64,000 nt of DNA from Pedobacter sp. Leaf176 (GTDB lineage Bacteria; Bacteroidota; Bacteroidia; Sphingobacteriales; Sphingobacteriaceae), in the NCBI RefSeq assembly GCF_001424305.1, contig NZ_LMPD01000001.1, forward strand, positions 496,001-560,000, in the 5' to 3' direction. Of this stretch, positions 25,755 through 38,000 are shown piece after piece. A model generated the notes under the pieces. The model worked only from the letters and a program-made list of their open reading frames with translations, was not told where the DNA came from and ran no database searches. Position numbers and translations under genes: made by a program. Within the stretch, counting starts at the first letter, position 1; every line of letters starts with the position of its first letter.

Positions 25755-25955
25755 ATGTTAAATACAACAATAGCAGCAATGCTCGGCACTCCGGAAATTA
25801 TCATTATTGCAGTAGTGGTATTGTTATTATTCGGTGGGAAAAAAATTCCTGAACTTATGCGTGGCTTAGGTAAAGGTGTAAAAGAATTTAAAGATGGTAA
25901 AGATGGTGTTGATGGGGAACAAGTGGATCCGTCAAATCGCGATAAAACCGTTTAA
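25755..25955 (+). CDS. tatA: TatA/E-type twin-arginine translocase subunit, short form
   Basis: A 66-residue TatA starting [19 protein letters not shown]. The helix is [17 protein letters not shown] and the amphipathic region is [20 protein letters not shown]. It lies 10 bases after the longer paralogue, in one operon, and shares the FGGKK-PEL-RGLGKG core. tatC is not in the window. TatA multimers form the transport pore for folded proteins. Confidence 0.93.
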   Translation: MLNTTIAAMLGTPEIIIIAVVVLLLFGGKKIPELMRGLGKGVKEFKDGKDGVDGEQVDPSNRDKTV

Positions 25956-25973
25956 TAAAGATAGTTTTTAGTT

Positions 25974-27392
25974 TTGAAGAAATACAATTCTCTAAAAGGG
26001 ATTCAAGCGCTCATTTCGCAAAAGCAATTAACTTTACCCGATTTATTAGCTTACTATTTTAAGCAAATTAAGGAAAATGAACACCTCAATGCATTCAACG
26101 AGGTGTTTTTTTATTCGGCAGAAGTTCAGGCGCAAGCGGTACAGCAGAAGATAGAAGAAGACAGAGCAGGTAAACTTGCCGGGATGGTTATCGGTATTAA
26201 GGATAACATCTGTTACAAAGATCATATTGTAACAGCATCATCAAAAATGCTCGACGGTTTTGTGTCGCCCTATTCCTCAACTGTTGTACAACGTTTATTA
26301 CAGGAAGATGCCGTGATAATCGGTCGTTTAAACTGCGATGAATTTGCTATGGGTGGTTCAAATGAAACTTCTTATTTCGGACCCGCCAGAAATGCGGTAA
26401 ATCCGGACTTGGTTCCCGGGGGATCTTCAGGCGGTTCGGCTGTAGCCGTTCAGGCAGATATGTGTTTAGCGGCTTTAGGAACAGATACAGGTGGCTCAGT
26501 ACGACAACCAGCGGCTTTCTGTGGGCAAATTGGCTTAAAGCCTACTTATGGCAGAATTTCCAGATATGGCGTAATTGCTTATGCCTCCTCTTTCGATCAG
26601 GTCGGTCCGATTACCTCTTCAGTTGAAGATGCGGCGTTGCTTTTAGAAGTTTTAGCTGGCGCTGATGAAAATGATTCGACAGTTTCTTCTATAAAAGTGC
26701 CTGAGTATTTAGTGCATTTAAGCGAATCAAAGCAAAGAAAAATTGCCGTTCTGAAAGAAACACTCGAAAGCGAAGCACTCGATCCGGAAATCAAATCAGC
26801 AATATTGAAATCAATTGATGATTTAAAAGCTCAGGGCCATACCGTTGATTACGTTTCCTTCGATTTGCTGGATTACCTCGTTCCGGCATATTATATTTTA
26901 ACGACTGCCGAGGCTTCATCAAATCTCTCGCGTTACGATGGTGTACACTATGGCTACCGTAATACGGAAGCTAAATCATTAACGGAGTTATACAAACTTT
27001 CTCGTGCAGAAGGCTTTGGTGAAGAAGTGAAACGAAGAATTCTTTTAGGAACGTTCGTTTTAAGTGCGGGTTATTATGATGCTTATTATCAAAAAGCGCA
27101 GCAGGTGAGACGGTTAATCAGAGCGAAAATGGATGCCTTATTTCAGGAATACGACTTGATTTTGTCGCCTGTTGCACCCACACCGCCTTTCAAAATCGGT
27201 GATAATGTTCAAGATCCATTGGTGATGTATATGGCTGATATTTTCACCGTTTTGCCATCGTTAAGTGGTCATCCGGCTATTGCTTTGCCATTGGGCAATA
27301 ATAAAGCTGGTTTGCCGTTAAGTATTCAGTTTATAGCCAAACATTTTGAGGAAGAACAACTGCTGTCTTTTTCTCAGGCATTTTTATCATAA
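25974..27392 (+). CDS. gatA: Glutamyl-tRNA(Gln) amidotransferase subunit A
   Basis: The 472-residue amidase subunit of GatCAB, which converts Glu-tRNA(Gln) to Gln-tRNA(Gln) (and Asp to Asn where needed). The Ser-cisSer-Lys triad is visible: the GIKDN lysine, and GGSSGGSAVAV with TDTGGSVRQPA. Length fits GatA. It begins with TTG at 25974; the N-terminal sequence KKYNSLKGIQALI looks native and no ATG fits, so TTG initiation is accepted. It follows the tatA genes by 18 bases, probably in the same operon. gatB and gatC are not nearby. Confidence 0.95.
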   Translation: MKKYNSLKGIQALISQKQLTLPDLLAYYFKQIKENEHLNAFNEVFFYSAEVQAQAVQQKIEEDRAGKLAGMVIGIKDNICYKDHIVTASSKMLDGFVSPYSSTVVQRLLQEDAVIIGRLNCDEFAMGGSNETSYFGPARNAVNPDLVPGGSSGGSAVAVQADMCLAALGTDTGGSVRQPAAFCGQIGLKPTYGRISRYGVIAYASSFDQVGPITSSVEDAALLLEVLAGADENDSTVSSIKVPEYLVHLSESKQRKIAVLKETLESEALDPEIKSAILKSIDDLKAQGHTVDYVSFDLLDYLVPAYYILTTAEASSNLSRYDGVHYGYRNTEAKSLTELYKLSRAEGFGEEVKRRILLGTFVLSAGYYDAYYQKAQQVRRLIRAKMDALFQEYDLILSPVAPTPPFKIGDNVQDPLVMYMADIFTVLPSLSGHPAIALPLGNNKAGLPLSIQFIAKHFEEEQLLSFSQAFLS

Positions 27393-27490
27393 GTTTTCTT
27401 TTCGGGTAGGTAGCAAGCTGGATTTTAGTTTGTGACTACGAAAACCGGTCGCGGTTAACGTAAAGAGATGCTAATCAAGTCAAATAGCCC

Positions 27491-28894
27491 ATGGTTAAAA
27501 AATTACTTTTTACTACACTTTATGCTTTAACCGGATTTATTTCCATTTCTAATGCGCAGCAAATTCTAAAAGCCGACAGCCTTTACAAAAAGTCAAATAA
27601 TATTTTCGTTAACAATGATACTGTAACGGTTCCGCTTGCTATTGAAAATCCATTATTACTTAGCCAGAATTATATTTACAAGCTTCGTTTAGATTCTATT
27701 GCTAAAACAGTTCCGCTCCCTCATAATGAATATGTGCAGCAATACATCGATATTTACGCAAAACGTAAAGATATGTTCGGCAAAATGCTCGGCTTATCAA
27801 ACTATTATTTCCCCATTTTCGAAAAAGCTTTAAAAGATTATAATATCCCGCAGGAGATAAAATATTTGACCATTGTAGAATCCCAAATGAATCCGCATGC
27901 GGTTTCCAGAGTTGGGGCAACAGGTATATGGCAGTTTATGTTCGGTACCGGAAAAGCCTATGGATTGAAAATGGATAATTTTGTTGATGAACGTAAAGAT
28001 CCTGTTCAGGCAAGTTACGCGGCTGCTGCTTATTTTCGTGATGCTTTTGAAGAGCTGGGTGATTGGTTACTGGCCATTGCAGCCTACAATTGCGGCAAAG
28101 GAAATGTAACCCGGGCGATTGATAAAGCAGGCTCCAGAGATTTTTGGGTAATCAGACCCTATTTACCTAAAGAGACACGAAATTATGTTCCTGCCTTCAT
28201 TGCTGCAGTTTATGTGATGAATTATTCTAGTAAACATCAGATTACGGAGCAGGCCTGCAATTTGTTCTTAAAAACGGATACCATGCAAGTCAATCATTTT
28301 GTTTCACTGTCTGCGCTTGCGAAAGTTTTAAATCTTGAGGATGAATCCATTTTTGCATTAAACCCGTCCTACAAGAAAAAAATTATCAACGGAACGGTTG
28401 ATGCGCCTAAAAGACTGGTATTGCCGAAAATTAAAGGTGCTGATTTAGCTGCGATGTATGATGTACTGAACAATGAAGAATTGGAAAACAAAATACAGGT
28501 GATACAGGCCAGTACAGACGACTTACGTGAGCTTAGAAAAAGAATGCCTTCAGCGGCAACTCCTTCATCTGTTCTATACCACAGCGTAATCCCAGGCCAA
28601 AGCTTAAACGCCGTTGCTAATAAATATGGCATCGAGGTGCAGGATTTAAAGGTTTGGAATAGCCTCAAAACTAAAACCATAGTCCCGGGGCAAAAATTAA
28701 AAATCTATAGCAGCAAAGGGAACGTTTTAAAAGTACCGGCGTCTTTTTTAAGTTATAAAGTAAAACGTGGTGATACGTTATCCGAAATCGCAGAAAAATT
28801 TGATGGTGCTACAGTCCAAAATATCAAAAGAGATAACCGTTTGGGTAAAGCAGGTTTGCAGGTTGGTATGATATTAAAGATTAGTAAGGGTTAA
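27491..28894 (+). CDS. mltD: Membrane-bound lytic murein transglycosylase D-like
   Basis: A 467-residue exported enzyme. After the signal peptide (MVKKLLFTTLYALTGFISISNAQ) comes the SLT domain with the catalytic glutamate in TIVESQMNPHAVSRVGATGIWQF and the AYNCGKGNVTRAI motif. Two LysM peptidoglycan-binding repeats follow near the C-terminus (VIPGQSLNAVANKYGI and VKRGDTLSEIAEKFDG). It cleaves the MurNAc-GlcNAc bond to anhydro ends. The start at 27491 gives a well-formed signal peptide. The 98-base gap to gatA leaves room for a separate promoter. Confidence 0.94.
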   Translation: MVKKLLFTTLYALTGFISISNAQQILKADSLYKKSNNIFVNNDTVTVPLAIENPLLLSQNYIYKLRLDSIAKTVPLPHNEYVQQYIDIYAKRKDMFGKMLGLSNYYFPIFEKALKDYNIPQEIKYLTIVESQMNPHAVSRVGATGIWQFMFGTGKAYGLKMDNFVDERKDPVQASYAAAAYFRDAFEELGDWLLAIAAYNCGKGNVTRAIDKAGSRDFWVIRPYLPKETRNYVPAFIAAVYVMNYSSKHQITEQACNLFLKTDTMQVNHFVSLSALAKVLNLEDESIFALNPSYKKKIINGTVDAPKRLVLPKIKGADLAAMYDVLNNEELENKIQVIQASTDDLRELRKRMPSAATPSSVLYHSVIPGQSLNAVANKYGIEVQDLKVWNSLKTKTIVPGQKLKIYSSKGNVLKVPASFLSYKVKRGDTLSEIAEKFDGATVQNIKRDNRLGKAGLQVGMILKISKG

Positions 28895-29022
28895 TCATTT
28901 TCTGATCGGAAAATATTAAGTTATAATGGTATCGTTTTCTATGTATCTCAGAAACAAACCTACCACTTTATTCATTTTCCTATTTGGTTTCTTATTTATT
29001 TCAACCCTCTGTAAAAGAATAG

Positions 29023-29030
29023 TACCTTTG
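29023..29030 (+). promoter_or_regulatory. Malic enzyme promoter -7 element
   Basis: TACCTTTG is an exact TAnnTTTG match 23 bases before the ATG at 29054. A TTG at 29033 is only three bases past the element and is unlikely to be the start. Confidence 0.65.
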
Positions 29031-29053
29031 CGTTGTCACTAGTTTTACAATTA

Positions 29054-31378
29054 ATGAGCAATATAAATAGAAAGCAAGATGCGCTTGATTACCACTCGAA
29101 AGGGCGGCCCGGAAAAATACAAGTCGTACCCACCAAACCAACAACTTCACAACGCGATTTAACGCTGGCTTATTCGCCAGGAGTTGCAGAGCCTTGTTTA
29201 AATATAGCAGAAAATAAAGAAGACGTTTATAAATATACCGCAAAGGGTAACCTGGTTGCAGTAATCAGCAACGGAACCGCCGTTTTGGGTTTAGGCGACA
29301 TCGGTCCCGAAGCCAGCAAACCAGTAATGGAAGGTAAAGGGCTGCTTTTTAAAATCTTTGCCGACATCGATGTTTTCGATTTAGAATTAGATACAAAAAA
29401 TGTTGATGATTTTGTCAAAATCGTGAAAGCTCTGGAGCCAACATTCGGCGGTGTTAATTTAGAAGATATTAAAGCTCCGGAGTGTTTTGAAATCGAGCGT
29501 CGCTTAAAAGAGGAAATGAACATTCCGGTCATGCACGATGACCAACATGGAACGGCCATTATTTCTGGTGCTGCATTGCTGAATGCCTGCGAAATTCAGA
29601 AGAAAAAAATTGATAAAATTAAAGTCGTGGTAAGTGGTGCCGGTGCTGCTGCTGTATCCTGTTCGAAAATGTACTTATCGCTAGGTGTGAAGCGCGAAAA
29701 CCTGGTTATGTTCGATATCAATGGGATAATTGACAACAATCGTACGGATTTAGATGAAATGAGGATGAGTTTTGCGACTTTCCGAACCGATATTAAAACC
29801 ATTGGCGATGCGATGAAGGGTGCCGATGTATTTATTGGTTTATCTGCAGGAAATGTTATTCAGCCTGAAATGCTGGTTGGCATGGCAAAAAACCCGATTG
29901 TATTTGCAATGGCAAATCCTAACCCGGAAATTGCCTATGAACTTGCTATAAAAACCCGGAAGGATTTAATCATGGCAACAGGCCGTTCTGATTATCCTAA
30001 CCAGGTAAATAATGTTCTTGGCTTTCCATATATCTTCCGTGGTGCCCTGGATGTTCGTGCCACAACGATTAACGAGGCTATGAAGATTGCCGCTGTAAAG
30101 GCAATCGCGGAACTGGCAAAAAAATCCGTTCCTGAAGCCGTTAACCTGGCTTATAATGCCCGTAATTTAAAATTCGGGCGTGATTACATTATTCCAAAAC
30201 CGGTCGACTTCAGGTTGATTACAGAAGTCTCTATCGCTGTTGCTAAGGCGGCGATAGAAAGTGGTGTTGCCCGTAAGGCAATTACCAACTGGGATGCCTA
30301 CAGCGAAGAATTGAGAAAACGCCTTGGTTTGGACGATGCCATCATGCGATCAGTCACCAACAAAGCCAAATCAGATCCGAAAAGGGTGGTTTTTGCAGAA
30401 GCCGATAATTACAAAATTTTGAAGGCTGCGCAAATTGTTCGTGATGATAAAATAGCCATCCCTATCCTCTTAGGAAACAAAGAAAAAATTCAGGCCATAA
30501 TTGATGAACATGCACTTGAATTAGAAGGTGTTCAAATCATTGATCAGATGCAAGAACCTGAAAAGACCAAAACATATGCCAATGCCCTGTATAAAAAGCG
30601 CCAGCGTAAAGGAATCTCTGAAAGGGACGCCATAAAATTGTTAAGAGATCGTAACTACTTTGGTGCGTCTATGGTTGAGTTCGGCGAAGCTGATGCGATG
30701 ATTTCTGGTTTAACAAAGGATTATGGCACAACGATAAAGCCTGCGCTTCATGTAATTGGCGCTGACCCAATGGTTAAACGCGTTGCCGGTATGTACATGA
30801 TGATGACTAAAAAAGGCCCGGTCTTTTTTGGTGATACTACAGTTAACGTAGATCCAACTGCTGAAGAATTGGTAGACATCACTTTACTGGTTGAGAAATC
30901 TGTAAAACAGTTTAACATTAAACCAAGGGTAGCCTTACTTTCATATTCTAACTTCGGTTCAAATGACGGGGTGGTTCCTGAAAAAGTAAGAAAAGCGGTA
31001 AACATCCTGCACAAGCAATATCCTGAAATTGTGGTAGATGGTGAAATGCAGGGGAACTTCGCTATAAATAATGAACTGTTAAAAGATAATTTTCCATTCA
31101 GTACCCTGGTAAACGCGCCTGCAAATACTTTAATTTTTCCTAACTTGGAATCTGGTAATATTACTTATAAGTTGTTGCAGGAATTGGGTGGTGCAGAAGC
31201 TGTCGGACCTATTTTATTGGGATTAAATAAGCCGGTTCATATTGTGCAGCTGGGTAGCTCGGTTCGTGAAATTGTAAATATGGTAACAATTGCCGTGGTG
31301 GATGTTCAGGCTAAAGAAGAGTTGGCTGGAACCGCTAAACGGAAGGGGATTTTTGGAAAAACATCAACAAAAAAATAA
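29054..31378 (+). CDS. maeB: NADP-dependent malic enzyme fused to phosphotransacetylase-like domain
   Basis: A 774-residue MaeB-type enzyme that converts malate to pyruvate and CO2 with NADPH. The malic domain includes the [15 protein letters not shown] and [10 protein letters not shown] sites. The Rossmann region [13 protein letters not shown] follows, then [12 protein letters not shown] and AMANPNPEI. The C-terminal third (from about residue 430) is a PTA-like domain with [15 protein letters not shown], generally regulatory for acetyl-CoA rather than catalytic. The ATG at 29054 ([14 protein letters not shown]) is preferred over an upstream TTG because that codon is next to the promoter box. 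It is followed after 48 bases by ruvA. Confidence 0.95.
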   Translation: MSNINRKQDALDYHSKGRPGKIQVVPTKPTTSQRDLTLAYSPGVAEPCLNIAENKEDVYKYTAKGNLVAVISNGTAVLGLGDIGPEASKPVMEGKGLLFKIFADIDVFDLELDTKNVDDFVKIVKALEPTFGGVNLEDIKAPECFEIERRLKEEMNIPVMHDDQHGTAIISGAALLNACEIQKKKIDKIKVVVSGAGAAAVSCSKMYLSLGVKRENLVMFDINGIIDNNRTDLDEMRMSFATFRTDIKTIGDAMKGADVFIGLSAGNVIQPEMLVGMAKNPIVFAMANPNPEIAYELAIKTRKDLIMATGRSDYPNQVNNVLGFPYIFRGALDVRATTINEAMKIAAVKAIAELAKKSVPEAVNLAYNARNLKFGRDYIIPKPVDFRLITEVSIAVAKAAIESGVARKAITNWDAYSEELRKRLGLDDAIMRSVTNKAKSDPKRVVFAEADNYKILKAAQIVRDDKIAIPILLGNKEKIQAIIDEHALELEGVQIIDQMQEPEKTKTYANALYKKRQRKGISERDAIKLLRDRNYFGASMVEFGEADAMISGLTKDYGTTIKPALHVIGADPMVKRVAGMYMMMTKKGPVFFGDTTVNVDPTAEELVDITLLVEKSVKQFNIKPRVALLSYSNFGSNDGVVPEKVRKAVNILHKQYPEIVVDGEMQGNFAINNELLKDNFPFSTLVNAPANTLIFPNLESGNITYKLLQELGGAEAVGPILLGLNKPVHIVQLGSSVREIVNMVTIAVVDVQAKEELAGTAKRKGIFGKTSTKK

Positions 31379-31426
31379 TATATTTTAGATTTTTAACTTA
31401 AGGTCTAAAATCGTAAACCTAATCTT

Positions 31427-32011
31427 ATGTACGCCTATATTGATGGTAAATTAACGTTTAAGAATCCGGCCTATGTTGTATTAGAAGCCGGAGGTGTAGG
31501 CTACCACATCAACATTTCATTAAATACATATAGCAATCTTGGTGATGCCGAAAGGTGTAAATTGTATACCTGGCTTCATGTAAAAGAAGACGGCCATACT
31601 TTATACGGATTTGCTGATGAGGGGGAACGCCGTTTGTTTTTGCACTTGATTTCCGTTTCTGGTATAGGTCCAAATACCGGACGTATGATTTTATCATCCA
31701 TTACGCCTGTCGAAATACAAACGGCTATTGTAAAAGCGGATTATCCACTGATACAACGAATTAAAGGGTTGGGCTTGAAGACAGCGCAGCGATTGGTACT
31801 GGAATTACAGGACAAATTAAAAAAGGAAGGTGTAGATTCGTTAATTTCTATGCCTCAGCACAATACAGTTAAAGATGAGTCGTTATCAGCTTTAGTGATG
31901 CTCGGTTTCGCCAAACAAACAGCCGAAAAAACCATTGATCAGATTTTGAAAACAACTGAAGGAACACTTTCGGTAGAGCAGCTAATTAAACAAGCTTTAA
32001 AAAATTTATAG
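31427..32011 (+). CDS. ruvA: Holliday junction branch migration protein RuvA
   Basis: A 194-residue protein that binds four-way junctions and recruits RuvB. The N-terminal OB domain begins MYAYIDGKLTFKNPAYVVLEAGGVGY. Helix-hairpin-helix motifs are SVSGIGPNTGRMIL and IKGLGLKTAQRLVLEL. The C-terminal RuvB-contacting domain (LSALVMLGFAKQTAEKTID) is complete. ruvB is not in the window. Only 12 bases separate it from sprA, so the large sprA gene may be read on the same transcript. Confidence 0.96.
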   Translation: MYAYIDGKLTFKNPAYVVLEAGGVGYHINISLNTYSNLGDAERCKLYTWLHVKEDGHTLYGFADEGERRLFLHLISVSGIGPNTGRMILSSITPVEIQTAIVKADYPLIQRIKGLGLKTAQRLVLELQDKLKKEGVDSLISMPQHNTVKDESLSALVMLGFAKQTAEKTIDQILKTTEGTLSVEQLIKQALKNL

Positions 32012-32023
32012 ACATAACAGCCT

Positions 32024-35000
32024 TTGAAGAGAATATTTACCCTACTAATTCTCATTCTTACCTTATTTGCTGTAAATAACGCCTCCTCACAGGTCGTTAC
32101 GGGCAAAGCAGATACCGCCGTGTCGAAAAATAATTTCAGCCTGCGCGAAAAGCAGTTACTTGGCTTAAGTCCAACGACCAATCCCTTCTACCCATTACCA
32201 AATGGCATAAAAAGAGTGGTTGAGTATGACGCGAAAAACAAACGTTATATTATCAAAGATCTTATTGGGGATAAATATGTTACTGGCACACAATATTTAA
32301 CCGTTGATGAATACCAGCGGCTGGTTAACAGTGAAATTAAAAGAGGTAACTGGCGTAGCATTTCGAATGCCGAAGTAAGCGATTTCCGCAATACCGGAAT
32401 TATTCCGCAGATACAAATAAATAGCAAGGCTTTCGAAAAACTATTTGGTGGAACAACAATCGATATCCAGCCACGGGGTGAAGCTGAACTTACTTTTTTA
32501 GGTCGGGTTAATAAAAATGAAAACCCGCTGTTTAATGAAAGGCAAAGGGTTCAGACAAATTTTGATTTTAACCAGCGAATCCAGATGGATTTGATCGGTA
32601 ATATCGGTACGAAACTTAAAATCAAGACCAATTATAACACAGAAGCTCAATTCGATTTTGAAAATCAGATTAAATTGGATTACACCGGTGGGCCAGATGA
32701 TATTATAAAAAAAATAGAGGCCGGTAATGTAAGTCTGCCGCTCAATACAAGCCTAATTACAGGAACACAAGCACTTTTTGGCTTAAAAACACAACTCCAA
32801 TTCGGGAAATTAAATGTAACAAGCGTTTATACGCAGCAGAAGTCGCAGTCGCGGGAAATAAAAATTACAAACGGTGCCCAGTCGAATGAGTTTCGCTTGA
32901 GTGCTGATGGTTATGAAGCCAACCGCCATTACTTTTTAGCACAATATTTTCGTAATAATTACAATAAAAACCTGGCGAATGCACCGGTTATCACTTCGCC
33001 AATTCAAATTACAAAGATAGAAGTATGGATAACGAATAAATCTGGAAGTACGGCTGATTCAAGGGACGTTTTAGGACTCTTGGATTTGGGTGAGAATACC
33101 CCTTACAACACAGCTCAGATAAGCGGCGGCGGCTCCACTCTGCCAGGGGGAACAACTGCTACCGGTTTTACACAGCAATCAAATAATTTACTGCAAAATT
33201 TACCGCCAGGCGCCAGATTTACTAATACAAACGATGTAATTGCCTATTTTCAAGCCAATGGTGGTACTGATAACTTCGCTAAATTAACCTATGCCAGAAA
33301 GTTAACCGAAAGGGAATTTACCTTTCAGCCACAGCTTGGTTATGTTTCGTTAAATAATCCATTAAATTCAGATGAAGTTTTAGCTGTTGCTTATCGGTAT
33401 ACCTATAACGGAGTAGAATATCAGGTAGGTGAATTTTCTACAGATGTAACTTTTGATGCCGCAAACCCGAAGGTTTTATATGCAAAATTATTAAAGAACG
33501 AAACGACGAAAATAAACCTGCCGACCTGGGATTTAATGATGAAAAACATTTATTCCATTGGCGGTTATCAAATAAGCAGTCAAAATTTTAGGTTAGATAT
33601 TTACCGGATTGATAATGAAACCGGTGTTGAAAACCCGGTAATGACGGAAGGCCAGAATACAGCAAATAAACAGTGGATAAATTTGGTCGAATTTGATAGG
33701 TTAAACCAGCAGAACGAGCGTAAGTCCGATGGCATTTTTGATTTTGTCCCAGCAAATAATGCCTTTGGTTCTGCCACGAATGCTTACACAGCGAACAGTT
33801 CTGGTACGTTCGGTTCAAATCTTTCAGCCTCAGGTTTATCATCACTAATTACAAATACCAATACAGGTTATATAACCATTGATCCGGCAAATGGGCGCAT
33901 TATATTTCCTATTATCGAGCCTTTCGGTAAAGATCTCGCTGCTAAATTTCTTCCGTCTGAGCAGGCGTTAATTGATAAATATACATTTACGGCATTATAC
34001 GATTCAACTCAGGTCATCGCCAGACAGTTATTTCAGAATAAAAACAGGTACATCATCAAGGGTAATTATCAATCGGATGTATCATCAGAATTCAGTTTAA
34101 ACTCAATTAACGTACCCGAAGGTTCCGTTAAAGTTTTTGCAGGTACAATGCCTTTAACCGAGGGGGTCGACTTTACCGTCGATTATCAGGGCGGCCGGGT
34201 GAGCATTATTAACCAGGGGCTTCTAACGTCTGGCCAACCAATTCGAATTACGACCGAAAATAACGAGCTTTTTGGGCTACAGCAACGTTCGCTGTTTGGA
34301 ACCAGATTGGATTATAGGGTGAATAGCAAGCTTAATCTGGGTGGTACAATCATGAACCTGACAGAAAAGCCTTTAACTCAAAAAGTAAATTTAGGTGAAG
34401 AACCTATTTCCAATACCATTTGGGGTGCCGATATTAATTATAGCTCCTCATCAAGATTTTTAACAAAATTGGTCGATAAGATTCCGTTTATTTCTACAAA
34501 GGTACCATCCAGTGTAACTTTCTATGGCGAATTTGCACAATTAATTCCCGGCCATCCGAGCGCATTAAATTTTGCAGGAAGTAAGAATGGTGTCAGTTAT
34601 CTTGATGATTTTGAAGCCTCAAGGTCGGTCATCGATTTAAAAAGTGCTATTGCCTGGCAATTATCCGGTACGCCGCAGCTATTTCCCGAGTCACAATTGG
34701 TTAACGATTTAGCTTATGGATACAATCGCGCAAGGCTGGCATTCTACAACATCGATCCGACTTTCTATAATTCCGCAGCAACCACAACGCCGGCTAATAT
34801 TCGCAACAATCGGGCTGAATTGTCGAATCATTATGTAAGAGAGATTATTGAACAGGAAGTCTTTCCTTTTAAACAAACTGCAACAGGCCAGGCGTTAAAT
34901 ATTGCAACGCTTGATGTTGCCTATTATCCAACAGTTCGCGGTCCTTATAACTTCAGAACGACTGGTTTTAACAGAGAGGGAACATTATTAAATCCACGGA

Positions 35001-38000
35001 ATAATTGGGCCGGTTTTCAGCGAAAAATAGAAACAAATGATTTTGAAGCTTTGAATATCGGGTTTATCGAATTTTGGGTAATGGATCCATTTATTTACAA
35101 GCCAAATTCTGCCGGAGGCGATCTTTATTTTAACCTGGGTAACATCTCCGAAGATATTTTAAAAGATGGAAGAAAATCTTTGGAAAACGGGCTTCCTGCA
35201 GACGACGACCAGTCGAAATATGACGAAACAAACTGGGGCCGTGTACCAAAATTACAGCCTGTTATACAGGCTTTTGACAATAGTCCGGGCGCGCGTAAAG
35301 CTCAGGATGTTGGTTTAGATGGCTTATCCAATGAAAATGAACGGGCAAAGTTTGCGGCTGCAATAAATGCAATTAAGAATCAGTTGAGCCCCGCTGCTGC
35401 CGGTTTAATTGATGCAGATCCTGCGTCAGACGATTATAGTTATTTCAGAGGCCCGGCGCTAGACCAGATTAATGCCGGTATTTTAAAGCGATACGAAAGA
35501 TATAATGGACCGGAAGGGAATTCAAAAACTTCTCAACAATCTCAGGAGGAATTGGGACTTGAGAATTCAGCTTCAACATCTTTGCCAGATGGGGAGGATA
35601 TAAATCGCGATAATAACATGACCCAAAGCGATGAATACTTTCAATACAAATTTTCTATGCGTCCGGCAGACCTGGTTGTTGGCCAAAATTTTATTACAGA
35701 TAAAGTAACCTCGCAGGTTAAGTTGGCGAATGGAAATACGCAGGCCGTTTCATGGTATCAGGTTAGAATTCCCATTGGTGATTATCAGCAACGGGTTGGG
35801 GGCATTCAGGATTTTAAATCTATTCGTTTCTTTAGATTGTTTATGACAAATTTCGCTGATACTGCCGTGATGCGCTTTGCAAAACTTCAATTAATTAGAG
35901 GCGAATGGCGAGAGTTTAATGCGACAAATACAGGCGACCAGGTTATTGTAGACCCATCATTACCACAGCTGACACCCGATAATTCTACCATTGAAGTATC
36001 AACCGTTAACATTGAAGAAAATGGCAAACGTTCGCCGATTCCTTATGTCACGCCGCCCGGCATCATTCGCGAAAGGGATTACAGCAATTATAGGGGAGAT
36101 ACCCGTTTAAACGAACAATCTTTATCTGTTACGGTTAAAACCTTAAGAGACGGTTATGGCAGGGCCGCTTTTAAAACAGCCTATAGCGATTTTCGTTCTT
36201 ACAAGCATTTGGAAATGTTCGTCCATGCCGAAGCGGTTAATAACCAGATTTTAAATGACAGGGATGTTTCCGCTTTTTTAAGAATAGGAACAGACAACCA
36301 GGATAATTATTATGAATACCTGATGCCTTTAAAAGTGACCCCGCCAGGTACAACAGATCCTGATGCCATTTGGCCTGAAGTAAACCGAATGGATATTGAT
36401 TTAACTTTATTTCAGAATGCCAAACTGGCCCGTAATTCTGCAAGACTTGCAAACGGACAACCATGGCCCATCAATGTTCCATTCCCTTATTCCGATGGCG
36501 TAAGAACCATTCTGGTTAAAGGTCAGCCCGATATGAGCAAAGTTCGGGTTTATATGCTTGGCGTTAAAAATCCGTTGAGGAGCCAGGTAAACCCTGAAGG
36601 TGACGATGGGCTCGACAAAAGTGTATTGGTTTGGTTCAACGAACTCAGGTTAACTGAATTTGATGAACGTGGTGGTTGGGCAGCTACAGGAAGGTTAAAC
36701 CTGAAGCTCGCAGATTTTGCAGATGTAAATATTTCCGGCAGCAAATCTACAATAGGCTTTGGATCTATTGATTCAAAAGTGAGCGAACGTAACCGGTCCG
36801 ATAATACACTTTTGGATGTTTCTTCTTCAGTAGAGCTGGGGAAATTCCTCCCTCAAAAATCAGGGGTGAAAATACCAATGTATGTAAATTATTCCAAACA
36901 GGTTGCAACGCCTCAGTATAACCCGAAAACGCCTGATATAGAATTGAAAAATGCCCTAAACCAGGCTACAAAAGAACAGAAAGATTCCATCTTAAATTTT
37001 GCACAGGATTATACCGTTAGAAGGGGTATCAACTTTACCAACGTTCGTAAAGAACGCACCAACAATAGTAAGCCGGTAAGGCTTTGGGATATCGAAAATT
37101 TCTCTGCCAGCTATGCTTATACACAATATAGCCATCGCGATTTTATCAACCAAAGCAGCATTCAGAATAATTACAGGGGCTCATTGCAATACAGCTATTC
37201 TAAAGAAGCGAAAAGTTATGCCCCTTTTGAAAAAGTTATAAAATCGAATATGCTGGCGATATTGAAAGACTTTAATTTCAGTATTTTACCAAGTGCCATT
37301 AATTTCAGAATCGACGTAGACCGGCTTTATTCGGAAAATACGCTGAGAAATAATGACCCAAATAATGCAATTCCCATTTTTCAAAATGGTTACGGAACTA
37401 CATTTAATAAAAATTTTAGAATGAGCCGGGTTTATGGAATTGCATGGAACCTGACCCGTTCATTGCAGTTGGATTTCAATGCCACGAATTATTCTATTAT
37501 AGATGAGCCTGATGGTAGAATAGAGGGATTGAAGCGCGATACAGTTTGGGAAAATTTAAAACGTTTAGGGCGCACAACCGACTACAATCATAACTTAAAC
37601 GTCACTTATGCAGTGCCTATAAATAAAATTCCGGGTTTGAACTGGATTACTTTGCTAACCAAATATGGTACTAACTTTAACTGGCAAACTGAACCATTAT
37701 CTACGTTGTTAGATCCAACAATTAATTTAGGTAATACCATTCAAAACAGCCGGAATATTCAGGTAAATCCAACTTTAAATTTAACGACGCTGTATAACAA
37801 GTTCGGCTTTATAAGAAATACCTCAAATAATCAGAACGGTGGCCGGTTAACAAATTTCTTCATCAATCTGGTAACAAGTTTGAAAAATGTGAACGTCAAT
37901 TATGTACAAACAAAAGGTACATTTTTACCCGGCTATTTGCCAAAGACCAGATATCTTGGGATCGACAATGTGAGCGGGGCACCCGGACTAGGTTTCGTTT

